A DNA stretch of 5,612 nt from Calditrichota bacterium. Its GTDB lineage: Bacteria > Calditrichota > Calditrichia > RBG-13-44-9 > J075. The notes beneath the pieces are model-generated. The model was not told the origin of the DNA. It worked only from the letters and a program-made list of their open reading frames with translations, and searched no databases. Positions 1-5,448 of the stretch are shown piece after piece (position 1 is the first letter of the stretch; each line of letters starts with the position of its first letter). The stretch spans positions 1-5,612 of the forward strand of contig JAJRYW010000316.1 of assembly GCA_024275555.1 (NCBI GenBank), in the 5' to 3' direction. The position numbers and the translations under genes were made by a program.

Positions 1-1772
1 ATGATTACACCCTGCTCAAATACAGCCCTGCCGGGCAAGAATTGTGGGTTCGTTTTTCCGGAAAGCAGCAAGATTGGGATTTGACTACCGCCATGCACGT
101 CTCGCCCGCCGGTCAAGTTAAGCTGACCGGTTTTTCCGGGGTGCTGCCGGAGTACGCTATGCGCACCCAGGCCTACCTTCCCGATGGAAGCCGGGATTGG
201 GAGGCCCGCTACCAGGGCCCCGGAAACTCGTATGATGAGTTCAGCCAGCTTGCCCGGGCGGCCGACCAATCCGTTTATGCCGCCGGTTCCGGTTTAAGCC
301 GGGGGCAGGGGAGCAACGCCCTGCTGGCCAAGTACGACGCCGCCGGAAACCTCGTTTGGCAGCGCAGCTACCATCGCAGCGGGCAGAGCGAAGAGCACAG
401 TGCGGAGCTGCTGGTCGCCCCGGACGGGAGCATCAACCTGCTGGTCAACAGCCGCGACAGCACGAATCAATCGCTGATTGTGCTGCAACGCTATTCTCCC
501 CGGGGAACGCTGCTGTGGCAAATCGAATATAGCGGCGGCGCCGGAGAGAGTTCCTCCGGCGCGGGAATGCGCATCGGCAAAAACAGCGAGGTGTACCTGG
601 CCGGATTTGTGCAGAAGAACCGGGGCGACTATAACTACCTCTGTCTGCGCATAAACACCGGCGGGACAATTGGCTGGGTGCAGGAGTACGACAGCCCTTT
701 TCAGGGCAATGATCAAGCGCAGGCGATTGCCCTGGACGACTCCGGCAATGTCTATCTCAGCGGCATCAGCGAAGCACCGGGCAGCCCGGTGGATTTTCTT
801 ACGCTGAAATACACCCCGGGCGGCCGTTTGTCCTGGGAACAGCGTTATAACGAAAGCGGCAACAGCGCGGAATTCAACGCTAAACTCTACCTGCGGGAAC
901 ACGAGGGGCTCTACCTGGCCGGAGACCTGGCCAACGCCGGGGGGCTGGTGGATTATATCCTGATCAAATACTCCCCGGGCGGCCGGTTTCTGTGGAAACA
1001 ACGCTACAACGGCCCGGCCAATGATGAAGACCGGCTCAACGCCATTACCGGTGATGATTTCGGGAACGTTTACCTGACCGGCTATAGCTATGCCAACGGA
1101 ACCACCTATGATTACGCCACGGTAAAATTCACGGCGAACGGCCGGCAGGAGTGGGCGGCGCGGTACGACGGCCCGGTGTCCAATTATGATGAAGCGACCG
1201 TTTTGGCGGTTGCCCCTAACGGCGATGTGATTGTCAGCGGCTACAGTTTGGGAGACGGATCGTTTTATGACATCACCAGCGTTGCCTATCATCCCGACGG
1301 CCGGGAAGCCTGGGTGCAGCGTTACAACGGCCCCGGCAACGACCTGGATCGTCCCTACGATATAGCAATCACCCCGGGCGGGAATATCCTGCTGGCCGGA
1401 TTCAGCCGCGGGGAAACCTACCGGGTCGGCGCGCTCCTGCAACTGCTGCCGCCCTCCCCTTCCCTTCTCTCAGAATCGCAAGGCTCGCCGCCGACAAACT
1501 TTACCCTCCACCGGAACTTCCCCAACCCCTTTAATCCGTCAACAATTTTTCGGTTTCAAATCGCCCGGGCGGGACGCTTCCGGTTTGCCGTTTATGATGT
1601 TAACGGGCGGCGGGTAAGAACTTTACTGGATCAGCAGCTATTCCCGGGAGATTATCAATTGGAATGGGACGGCCGCAACCAGAATGAGCAACCGGTTGCC
1701 AGCGGGGTGTACCTCTACCGGCTCTCCGGCCGGGGAACATCCCTGACCCGCAAGGCCTTGCTGATCCGCTAA
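1..1772 (+). CDS. Secreted beta-propeller-repeat protein with C-terminal sorting domain (5' end outside window)
   Basis: The reading frame is open from the window edge (first full codon at base 3) to TAA at 1770-1772. A TTG at 42 is not the start, because the codons before it (DYTLLKYSPAGQ) are the end of another repeat. Nine full repeats of about 52-53 residues follow. Each begins with a xxW....Y core, has a central D..GNVYL.GYS-like strand and ends in a Y..VKY.P.GR-like strand. This resembles the SBBP-type beta-propeller repeat family. After a proline/serine linker, the tail (from about 1515) carries NFPNPFNPST, YDVNGR, WDGR, VASGVYLYRL and a basic end. This is the FlgD-Ig-like sorting domain that directs export through the outer membrane in FCB bacteria. 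Nine or more blades exceed a single seven-bladed propeller, so the whole protein may hold two. The ligand or function is unknown; surface or extracellular location is inferred. The signal peptide would lie upstream. Confidence 0.86.
   Translation, partial: DYTLLKYSPAGQELWVRFSGKQQDWDLTTAMHVSPAGQVKLTGFSGVLPEYAMRTQAYLPDGSRDWEARYQGPGNSYDEFSQLARAADQSVYAAGSGLSRGQGSNALLAKYDAAGNLVWQRSYHRSGQSEEHSAELLVAPDGSINLLVNSRDSTNQSLIVLQRYSPRGTLLWQIEYSGGAGESSSGAGMRIGKNSEVYLAGFVQKNRGDYNYLCLRINTGGTIGWVQEYDSPFQGNDQAQAIALDDSGNVYLSGISEAPGSPVDFLTLKYTPGGRLSWEQRYNESGNSAEFNAKLYLREHEGLYLAGDLANAGGLVDYILIKYSPGGRFLWKQRYNGPANDEDRLNAITGDDFGNVYLTGYSYANGTTYDYATVKFTANGRQEWAARYDGPVSNYDEATVLAVAPNGDVIVSGYSLGDGSFYDITSVAYHPDGREAWVQRYNGPGNDLDRPYDIAITPGGNILLAGFSRGETYRVGALLQLLPPSPSLLSESQGSPPTNFTLHRNFPNPFNPSTIFRFQIARAGRFRFAVYDVNGRRVRTLLDQQLFPGDYQLEWDGRNQNEQPVASGVYLYRLSGRGTSLTRKALLIR
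3..1463 (+). repeat. Protein-level tandem repeats (9 full plus 1 partial, ~156-159 bp each)
   Basis: The repeats are divergent at DNA level but clear in translation. Full units begin near 39 (ELWVRF), then at DWEARY, LVWQRS, LLWQIE, IGWVQE, LSWEQR, FLWKQR, QEWAAR and EAWVQR (1305). The units nearest the C-terminus are most alike, sharing RYNGP.ND.D and a DYxxxKYxPxGR-like end. Such a gradient suits older duplication followed by drift. Confidence 0.8.
1515..1769 (+). other. C-terminal sorting domain coding region of the first protein
   Basis: The encoded 85 residues begin NFPNPFNPST and contain the Ig-like strands (FRFAVYD, GRRVRTL, YQLEWDGR, VASGVYLYRL) that end in KALLIR. The tail of the second protein (3473-3727) aligns with it over its full length with only small changes. 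The pair share a 20-base identical stretch at 1692-1711 and 3650-3669. Known role of the family: a signal recognised by the secretion machinery at the outer membrane, often cleaved or anchored. Whether this host has a type IX system cannot be seen here. Confidence 0.85.
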
Positions 1773-1777
1773 TCAGG

Positions 1778-1851
1778 TGCGGAGCCGCAGGGTATCCAGG
1801 GTAAGTCTCGCTCATTTCCGCAAAAGCTGCCCACCGGGATGCTGCTCCGCA
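1778..1851 (+). other. Imperfect long hairpin after the first gene
   Basis: TGCGGAGC (1778-1785) is exactly complementary to GCTCCGCA (1844-1851). One mismatch further in, GCA (1787-1789) pairs with TGC (1840-1842), and after a 5-base bulge TCC (1795-1797) pairs with GGA (1837-1839). It begins 5 bases after the stop codon. No run of T follows, so it is not a classical intrinsic terminator. It could protect the 3' end of the mRNA or be an unrelated structured element. Confidence 0.35.
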
Positions 1852-1907
1852 TAACTTGAACAGGACCAAAAAACTAACCATTGAATTTTTCCGTCGAAAT
1901 AACTACG

Positions 1908-1935
1908 TTGCTTTCAGGAAGGTGTTGGTTATAAT
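1908..1935 (+). promoter_or_regulatory. Sigma70-like promoter, TTGCTT-16 bp-TATAAT
   Basis: A perfect -10 hexamer TATAAT lies at 1930-1935. TTGCTT at 1908-1913 matches three of six consensus -35 bases (the TTG), with a 16-bp spacer. The predicted transcription start is near 1941-1943. This would give the second propeller gene a leader of about 315 bases, or start a leaderless small ORF at 1942. It is the best promoter match I found in this 485-base spacer. Confidence 0.42.
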
Positions 1936-1937
1936 TT

Positions 1938-1964
1938 AACGATGTTCTCTCTATCGTTTGAGAA
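1938..1964. promoter_or_regulatory. Dyad AACGAT-N9-ATCGTT overlapping the predicted transcription start (possible operator)
   Basis: Arms at 1938-1943 and 1953-1958 are perfect 6-bp inverted repeats with centres 15 bp apart. They begin 2 bp after the -10 box, which is a normal place for a repressor site. A second pair, TTCTC (1945-1949) and GAGAA (1960-1964), interlocks with it, so both could not form as simple hairpins at once. About one 6-bp dyad of this kind is expected by chance in a spacer this long, so the support is mainly positional. Confidence 0.3.
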
Positions 1965-2079
1965 GATAAACAGCCAAAACCCGGCCGAAGAGGACCGAAA
2001 GACAATTATTCCGGCAACGGTAGGCGGCGGCGTTTCCCACGGGGACGCCGGCGGGAAAAGAGCGCAATGTTCGTCCTGA
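1942..2079 (+). CDS. Possible 45-residue ORF of unknown function, leaderless if real
   Basis: ATG at 1942 opens a frame of 45 codons ending at TGA (2077-2079). It begins exactly 6 bases after the perfect -10 hexamer, so transcription would begin at or beside the ATG, and no Shine-Dalgarno sequence precedes it. The first half is polar and charged (SFEKINSQNPAEEDRK). The second is glycine-rich (TVGGGVSHGDAGGKR) and is encoded by the GC-rich hairpin region, which suggests the frame may be accidental. No signal peptide, membrane segment or known motif is visible. The alternative reading is that this is just the leader of the downstream gene, which I think is more likely. Confidence 0.17.
   Translation: MFSLSFEKINSQNPAEEDRKTIIPATVGGGVSHGDAGGKRAQCSS
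2028..2050 (+). other. GC-rich hairpin in the leader region
   Basis: CGGCGTTTC (2028-2036) pairs with GGGACGCCG (2042-2050), giving nine pairs including two G-T wobbles and a 5-base loop CCACG. It is followed by GCGGGAAAAG rather than a T-run, so it is not an intrinsic terminator on the plus strand. It may be a structured part of the leader of the second propeller gene. Confidence 0.35.
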
Positions 2080-2098
2080 TCGTAGCGGGACGACGATC
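2071..2098 (+). promoter_or_regulatory. Two mutually exclusive hairpins or a second 6-9-6 dyad
   Basis: TCGTCC (2071-2076) pairs with GGACGA (2088-2093) around an 11-base interval, which a T-G wobble narrows to 9. GATCGT (2078-2083) pairs with ACGATC (2093-2098) around a 9-base loop. The arms interlock and share base 2093, so only one stem can form fully. The geometry repeats that at 1938-1964. It could be a switching leader RNA or a protein-binding dyad. No named riboswitch consensus was recognised. Confidence 0.25.
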
Positions 2099-2208
2099 TT
2101 TCACCTTACCCAAGTCAGATAGATTTTTTCAGACAGCTTCAATCAGGGAGCGGCAATAACGGGCAAACTCTTCCTGTTCGGGAAGATTCGGATATAGATA
2201 CACCCATC

Positions 2209-2256
2209 GGGGGATCATAATTCATGCTTGTTAAATCTAACATGGGGGAATTGTAA
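2209..2256 (+). CDS. Possible 10-codon upstream ORF with its own ribosome binding site (ORF 2224-2256)
   Basis: ATG at 2224 begins MLVKSNMGEL and stops with TAA at 2254-2256, leaving one base before the ATG of the propeller gene at 2258. GGGGGA at 2209-2214 lies 9 bases before this ATG. An equivalent GGGGGAA at 2244-2250 lies inside the mini-ORF and 7 bases before the downstream ATG. This arrangement would couple translation of the two. The peptide has no recognisable function, and its short length makes chance a real alternative. Confidence 0.22.
2244..2250 (+). promoter_or_regulatory. Ribosome binding site deciding the start at 2258
   Basis: GGGGGAA sits 7 bases before ATG 2258. It favours that codon over the in-frame TTG at 2228, whose extra residues (MLNLTWGNCN) would only displace the signal peptide. 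Confidence 0.6.
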
Positions 2257-2257
2257 C

Positions 2258-3730
2258 ATGAGAACTGCGATTTGGATGTTCTTATCAATCTTCATCTTAT
2301 CTCCGGTCCTGTTTCCGGTATACTCACAGAACACCTGGAGGAAAACATTCGGGGGGATAGAGAACGACGAGAGCTATTTTGTTCAGCAAACTAATGACGG
2401 AGGATTTATTCTGACCGGCTATACCCGTTCTTTCGGCGCCGGGCAATCCGATCTCTGGCTCCTGAAAACCGACAGCAATGGCGACACACTCTGGAGCAAG
2501 ACTTACGGGCACAACAGTTTGGAAGAAGGCGTTTCTGTCCAACCAACATCGGACGGCGGCTATATTGTGGTCGGGTTTACAAGCTTCACCGCCAACGGGG
2601 ATATTGATATCTGGCTTCTGAAAACCGACAGCAACGGCAACGCCGCCTGGACAAAACGGATTGGCGGGGTAAATAATGGTTATGGCAACATTGTACAGCA
2701 GACCTCTGACGGCGGCTACATTATTTTCGGTTCCACAGAATCCTTCGGCGCCGGGAATTCGGACTTCTGGCTGGTTAAAACCGACAGCAACGGCGACACC
2801 ACCTGGACCCGCACCTTCGGCGGGGTTTATCATGACATTGCTTTCTCGGGCCAGATCACTTCTGATGACGGGTTCATTTTAGCCGGTTATACCCAACTCA
2901 ATGGATTCAACAACTCCGACCTCTGGTTGATTAAAACCGACAGCAGCGGGGATCTTATCTGGGCCAAAAGCTACGGGGGAAGTTTAAACGAACTCGCCAA
3001 CGATGTCCGCCAGACCTCAGACAACGGGTACATCGTTACCGGATATACCGCTTCCTACGGGGCCGGTAATTTTGATATCTACCTGATCAAGACCAATGCC
3101 AACGGGGATTCCCTGTGGACCAAAACTTTTGGCGGTGCGAGTGTTGATATCGGCCAAAGTGTAAGGCAGACTTCCGATAATGGATTTATCCTTGCCGGAT
3201 TGCATTTTGAAGACCCCAACGGTTCGCAAATTTGGCTAATCAAAACCGACAACTCCGGGAACACCCAATGGGTCAGCGCCGTCGGCGGGGAGGCAAATGA
3301 CCTGGGATTTTCGGTTGTGGCAACAGTAGAAGGAGACTACGTGGTCGCAGGGTTCACAGAATCTTTTGGGGCCGGGTCAAAAGATGTTTTGCTGATGCGT
3401 CTGGATGCAAACGGCCAAACCGCTGTCAATAATCCCCCGGCGAGAACAGCCGCTTCCTTTCAGCTATGGCAAAATTTTCCCAATCCGTTTAATCCTTCTA
3501 CCCGTTTCCAATTTCGCGTGGCAACCCGGGGACGCTACCAGTTTTCGATATACGATCTATTAGGGAGGAAGCTAACAACCCTGCTGGATAGCGAGTTGCT
3601 GCCAAACACTTACACACTGGAATGGGACGGGCGGGATGGCGCCGGAGCGCCGGTTGCCAGCGGGGTGTATATTTACCGGCTCAGCAGGACCGGAGAATCG
3701 CTATCCGGCAAGGCGCTCTTGCTCCGGTAA
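2258..3730 (+). CDS. Secreted seven-bladed beta-propeller protein with C-terminal sorting domain
   Basis: The product has 490 residues. Residues 1-24 form a signal peptide: MRT, a hydrophobic stretch WMFLSIFILSPVLF, then VYSQ before the mature start. Residues 25-387 are seven tandem repeats of 51-52 residues. Each has an opening W.KTFGG, a centre QTSDGGYI..G.T.SFGAG and a closing D.WL.KTDSNGD. Seven such units should close one beta-propeller. Residues 406-490 are the sorting domain (NFPNPFNPST, YDLLGR, WDGR, VASGVYIYRL, KALLLR), matching the tail of the preceding protein. No catalytic motif is seen, so binding or a structural role on the cell surface is inferred. The start follows from the ribosome binding site and the signal peptide. 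GC content by eye is near 50%, lower than both neighbours. Its stop codon is one base from the stop of the converging amylase gene. Confidence 0.93.
   Translation: MRTAIWMFLSIFILSPVLFPVYSQNTWRKTFGGIENDESYFVQQTNDGGFILTGYTRSFGAGQSDLWLLKTDSNGDTLWSKTYGHNSLEEGVSVQPTSDGGYIVVGFTSFTANGDIDIWLLKTDSNGNAAWTKRIGGVNNGYGNIVQQTSDGGYIIFGSTESFGAGNSDFWLVKTDSNGDTTWTRTFGGVYHDIAFSGQITSDDGFILAGYTQLNGFNNSDLWLIKTDSSGDLIWAKSYGGSLNELANDVRQTSDNGYIVTGYTASYGAGNFDIYLIKTNANGDSLWTKTFGGASVDIGQSVRQTSDNGFILAGLHFEDPNGSQIWLIKTDNSGNTQWVSAVGGEANDLGFSVVATVEGDYVVAGFTESFGAGSKDVLLMRLDANGQTAVNNPPARTAASFQLWQNFPNPFNPSTRFQFRVATRGRYQFSIYDLLGRKLTTLLDSELLPNTYTLEWDGRDGAGAPVASGVYIYRLSRTGESLSGKALLLR
2330..3418 (+). repeat. Seven tandem ~156-bp coding repeats
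   Basis: The period is visible in the DNA. AAAACCGACAGCA recurs at 2465, 2621, 2777 and 2933, exactly 156 bases apart. Units cover residues 25-76, 77-128, 129-180, 181-232, 233-284, 285-335 and 336-387. Only unit 6 is one residue short. Unit 7 is the most diverged, with VSAVGG and a VVAT.EGDY centre. Confidence 0.9.
3473..3727 (+). other. C-terminal sorting domain coding region of the second protein
   Basis: It encodes residues 406-490, with the NFPNPFNPST opening, Ig-like strands and a KALLLR end. It is the paralogue of the domain at 1515-1769, and the proline-rich linker before it (NNPPART) separates it from the propeller. Confidence 0.87.
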
Positions 3731-3731
3731 G

Positions 3732-5309
3732 TCAGGGTTTGATCAGCAAAAACAGGGGCGACAGCGGCGGAACCGAAATAGTTTGACCGGAAGCAGAGAT
3801 TCGGTAACGGCGGCCGCTGAGCAGATCGGTTGCCTCCCGGGCGTCGCCAGGAAAGAGCGCGCCGGGAAGAACAACCGGCGCGCCGGAGACATTCAGCACA
3901 TAAACGATCCGCTCGCGGTCGCCCTGTTTCAGATCGACGTAAAGATGGGCGTCGGAATAGAGGTGGAGGCGCTGGCCGGCCCACAAGGCCGGGTGGGCCG
4001 CCCGCAGCCGCATCAGCCTGGCCGTGTAATCGATGAGCTGCTGCTCCGCCTCATTAAACCCGCTGATTTTTCCCGTGGTGCGGGAGACGTGATCATCGCA
4101 GCGGTCAATTTCCCAGCAACGTTCGGCGACCTGTAGGGCAAATCCGGGTACTTCCGCGCCGTATTCGTCGCCGTAATAAAGGGTGATCGGCCCGGTGTGG
4201 GCCGCCAGGAAACTCAGCGCCGCCCGGTGACGCTTCCAATACCCGCCTGTCTCCGGGCCGCCCAATCCGGCCCGCTGGATTAAATCCCCAAAGCGAACTA
4301 AATCGTGATTGGTAAGCATTAAGTTGGGGAGCGCCCGGGACGGGTAGAGCGCCCGGGTGCGGTAGCCCTGCTCCAGGTTCTCAGCCGGAAAGCGGCCCTT
4401 CCCATCTTCCTGAACCGCCAGGGTTTGCACCAGCCGGTAGCGGAGCGGGAAATCGAAGGCGGAGAAGAGCGCCGGTTCGGCCTCGCTTCCATAGGCAGTG
4501 CGGGCGATGGTCTGCTCATCCCGCCACACTTCGGCCACTAAATAGCCCAGCACGCCCCATTTTTTTCCGGCGGCGCGGCGTTCTCTGCCGCGGGCCTCGA
4601 CCGCCTCCCGCAGTTCCCGCCAGCATTCCAGGGGAACCTGGTAGGCCTGGTCCAACCGCCAGCCGTCAATCTCCAGCTCATCAATCCAGTAGAGCGCTAC
4701 TTCTTTGTAAAATTCCAGGCTCTGCGGATAGAGTACACGCTGCCCCTCGCTTACCGGAAGTCTTCCCGAGGGGGACGGCGCCGCCCGGCCGCAATGATGA
4801 CCGAAAACGCCGTCAAAAAAAACGTACAGGCCCAGGCGGTGGGCGGTCTGCACCAACTCCCGGGCGTCCGCCATGGTACCCAGGTGGGGATCGATGCGAA
4901 AGTAATCGTAGGGGTAATAACCGGTGGCCGCCAGGCGTTTATCCGGCTGTTCGGCAAAACCGACGTCAAAAATGGGGGTCAGCCAGACGGCGTTCATCCC
5001 CAGCGCCTTAATATAAGGAAGGGCGGCGATCACCCCACGCAAATCTCCCCGGTGGGCGCTGGGGCCGTAGCCGACATTGAAATTCCGGGTGGAATCCCCA
5101 TCGATAAACGCCTCGACCATGACCTGGTAGATGCGCAGGTTTTGGAATTGCTCCCGGTTGTATACCTCCGGCAACCGGGTCCCCGGGGGCGGAGCGGCCT
5201 CGGCCGACGCCTGGGCAAACAGCGGCCCGCTAAACAGCAGGAGGACAATGGCGGCGAAAATCCAACTTGCAAAACGCCATTGATGGGATAATAAAACATA
5301 TTTCGGCAA
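3732..5309 (-). CDS. Secreted alpha-amylase-family glycoside hydrolase (GH13)
   Basis: From TTG at 5309 the product has 525 residues. A signal peptide (residues 1-34) has the hydrophobic core WIFAAIVLLLFSGPLF and an AQA cleavage site. The GH13 barrel follows: GMNAVWLTP (104-112), DGVFGHH with D166 and H171, GWRLDQA with R218 and nucleophile D220, VAEVW with acid/base E260, TNHD with H335 and third acid D336, and GPITLYYGDE (373-382). Domain B, between DGVFGHH and the helix before GWRLD, is short, about 30 residues. A C-terminal beta domain fills about 440-525. The family cleaves or transfers alpha-glucosidic bonds, so starch, glycogen or maltodextrin is the likely substrate; subfamily and exact specificity are not assignable by eye. 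There is no sorting tail or lipobox, so a periplasmic or otherwise exported enzyme is inferred. An in-frame ATG at 5405 would add 32 residues (557 total), a Cys/Arg/Lys-rich leader unlike a signal peptide. Confidence 0.94.
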   Translation of the reverse strand: MPKYVLLSHQWRFASWIFAAIVLLLFSGPLFAQASAEAAPPPGTRLPEVYNREQFQNLRIYQVMVEAFIDGDSTRNFNVGYGPSAHRGDLRGVIAALPYIKALGMNAVWLTPIFDVGFAEQPDKRLAATGYYPYDYFRIDPHLGTMADARELVQTAHRLGLYVFFDGVFGHHCGRAAPSPSGRLPVSEGQRVLYPQSLEFYKEVALYWIDELEIDGWRLDQAYQVPLECWRELREAVEARGRERRAAGKKWGVLGYLVAEVWRDEQTIARTAYGSEAEPALFSAFDFPLRYRLVQTLAVQEDGKGRFPAENLEQGYRTRALYPSRALPNLMLTNHDLVRFGDLIQRAGLGGPETGGYWKRHRAALSFLAAHTGPITLYYGDEYGAEVPGFALQVAERCWEIDRCDDHVSRTTGKISGFNEAEQQLIDYTARLMRLRAAHPALWAGQRLHLYSDAHLYVDLKQGDRERIVYVLNVSGAPVVLPGALFPGDAREATDLLSGRRYRISASGQTISVPPLSPLFLLIKP

Positions 5310-5318
5310 GCGGTGATG

Positions 5319-5325
5319 TTCCTTT
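5319..5325 (-). promoter_or_regulatory. Ribosome binding site for the TTG start of the amylase
   Basis: On the minus strand AAAGGAA (within AAGAAAGGAA) lies 9 bases before TTG at 5309-5307. The upstream ATG at 5405 is preceded only by TTTTTAAAGA. The signal peptide begins directly after the TTG, which settles the choice. Confidence 0.6.
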
Positions 5326-5413
5326 CTTGACCGGCTACGGTTCGGATTTAATTTTGGAGGACAATTTTTAAGCCGGGCGCATGACAAATTGCATTTTTTA
5401 GACATTCTTTAAA

Positions 5414-5438
5414 AACCGTTGAAACGATTAAACAATCG
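5414..5438. repeat. Near-palindrome AACCGTT-GA-AACGATT with an overlapping small dyad
   Basis: AACCGTT (5414-5420) and AACGATT (5423-5429) are inverted repeats with one mismatch, which becomes a U-G wobble in minus-strand RNA. CGATT (5425-5429) can instead pair with AATCG (5434-5438). On the minus strand the stem is followed by TTTTT, so a weak terminator or a short dispersed palindrome are both possible. Confidence 0.35.
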
Positions 5439-5448
5439 CTGCAAGATG

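Noticed and set aside
294..1442. A 382-codon open frame on the minus strand opposite the first propeller gene
   Set aside because: It is the antisense of a repeat-rich, GC-rich gene. Its translation is low in complexity (many V, A, G, P) with no start context, and the plus frame has clear domains.
1778..1851. Intrinsic terminator for the first gene
   Set aside because: The stem is real, but the loop is long and no T-run follows on the plus strand.
1960..2100. A possible riboswitch (cyclic di-GMP or cobalamin type), suggested by CCGAAAGAC, TAGCGGGA and several stems
   Set aside because: The conserved blocks of those classes are missing or in the wrong order, and the gene is not a typical target. 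It is only described as a structured leader.
2228..2257. TTG at 2228 as the start of the second propeller gene
   Set aside because: It would add ten residues in front of a complete signal peptide, and a good ribosome site precedes ATG 2258 instead.
2330..3418. CRISPR-like array suggested by regular 156-bp repeats
   Set aside because: The repeats are in-frame protein blades of a secreted beta-propeller with no spacer/repeat alternation.
4794..5291. Plus-strand frame of 165 codons opposite the amylase
   Set aside because: It overlaps the conserved GH13 sequence on the other strand and shows no motif. It is a shadow frame, as is the 166-codon frame at 3636-4136.
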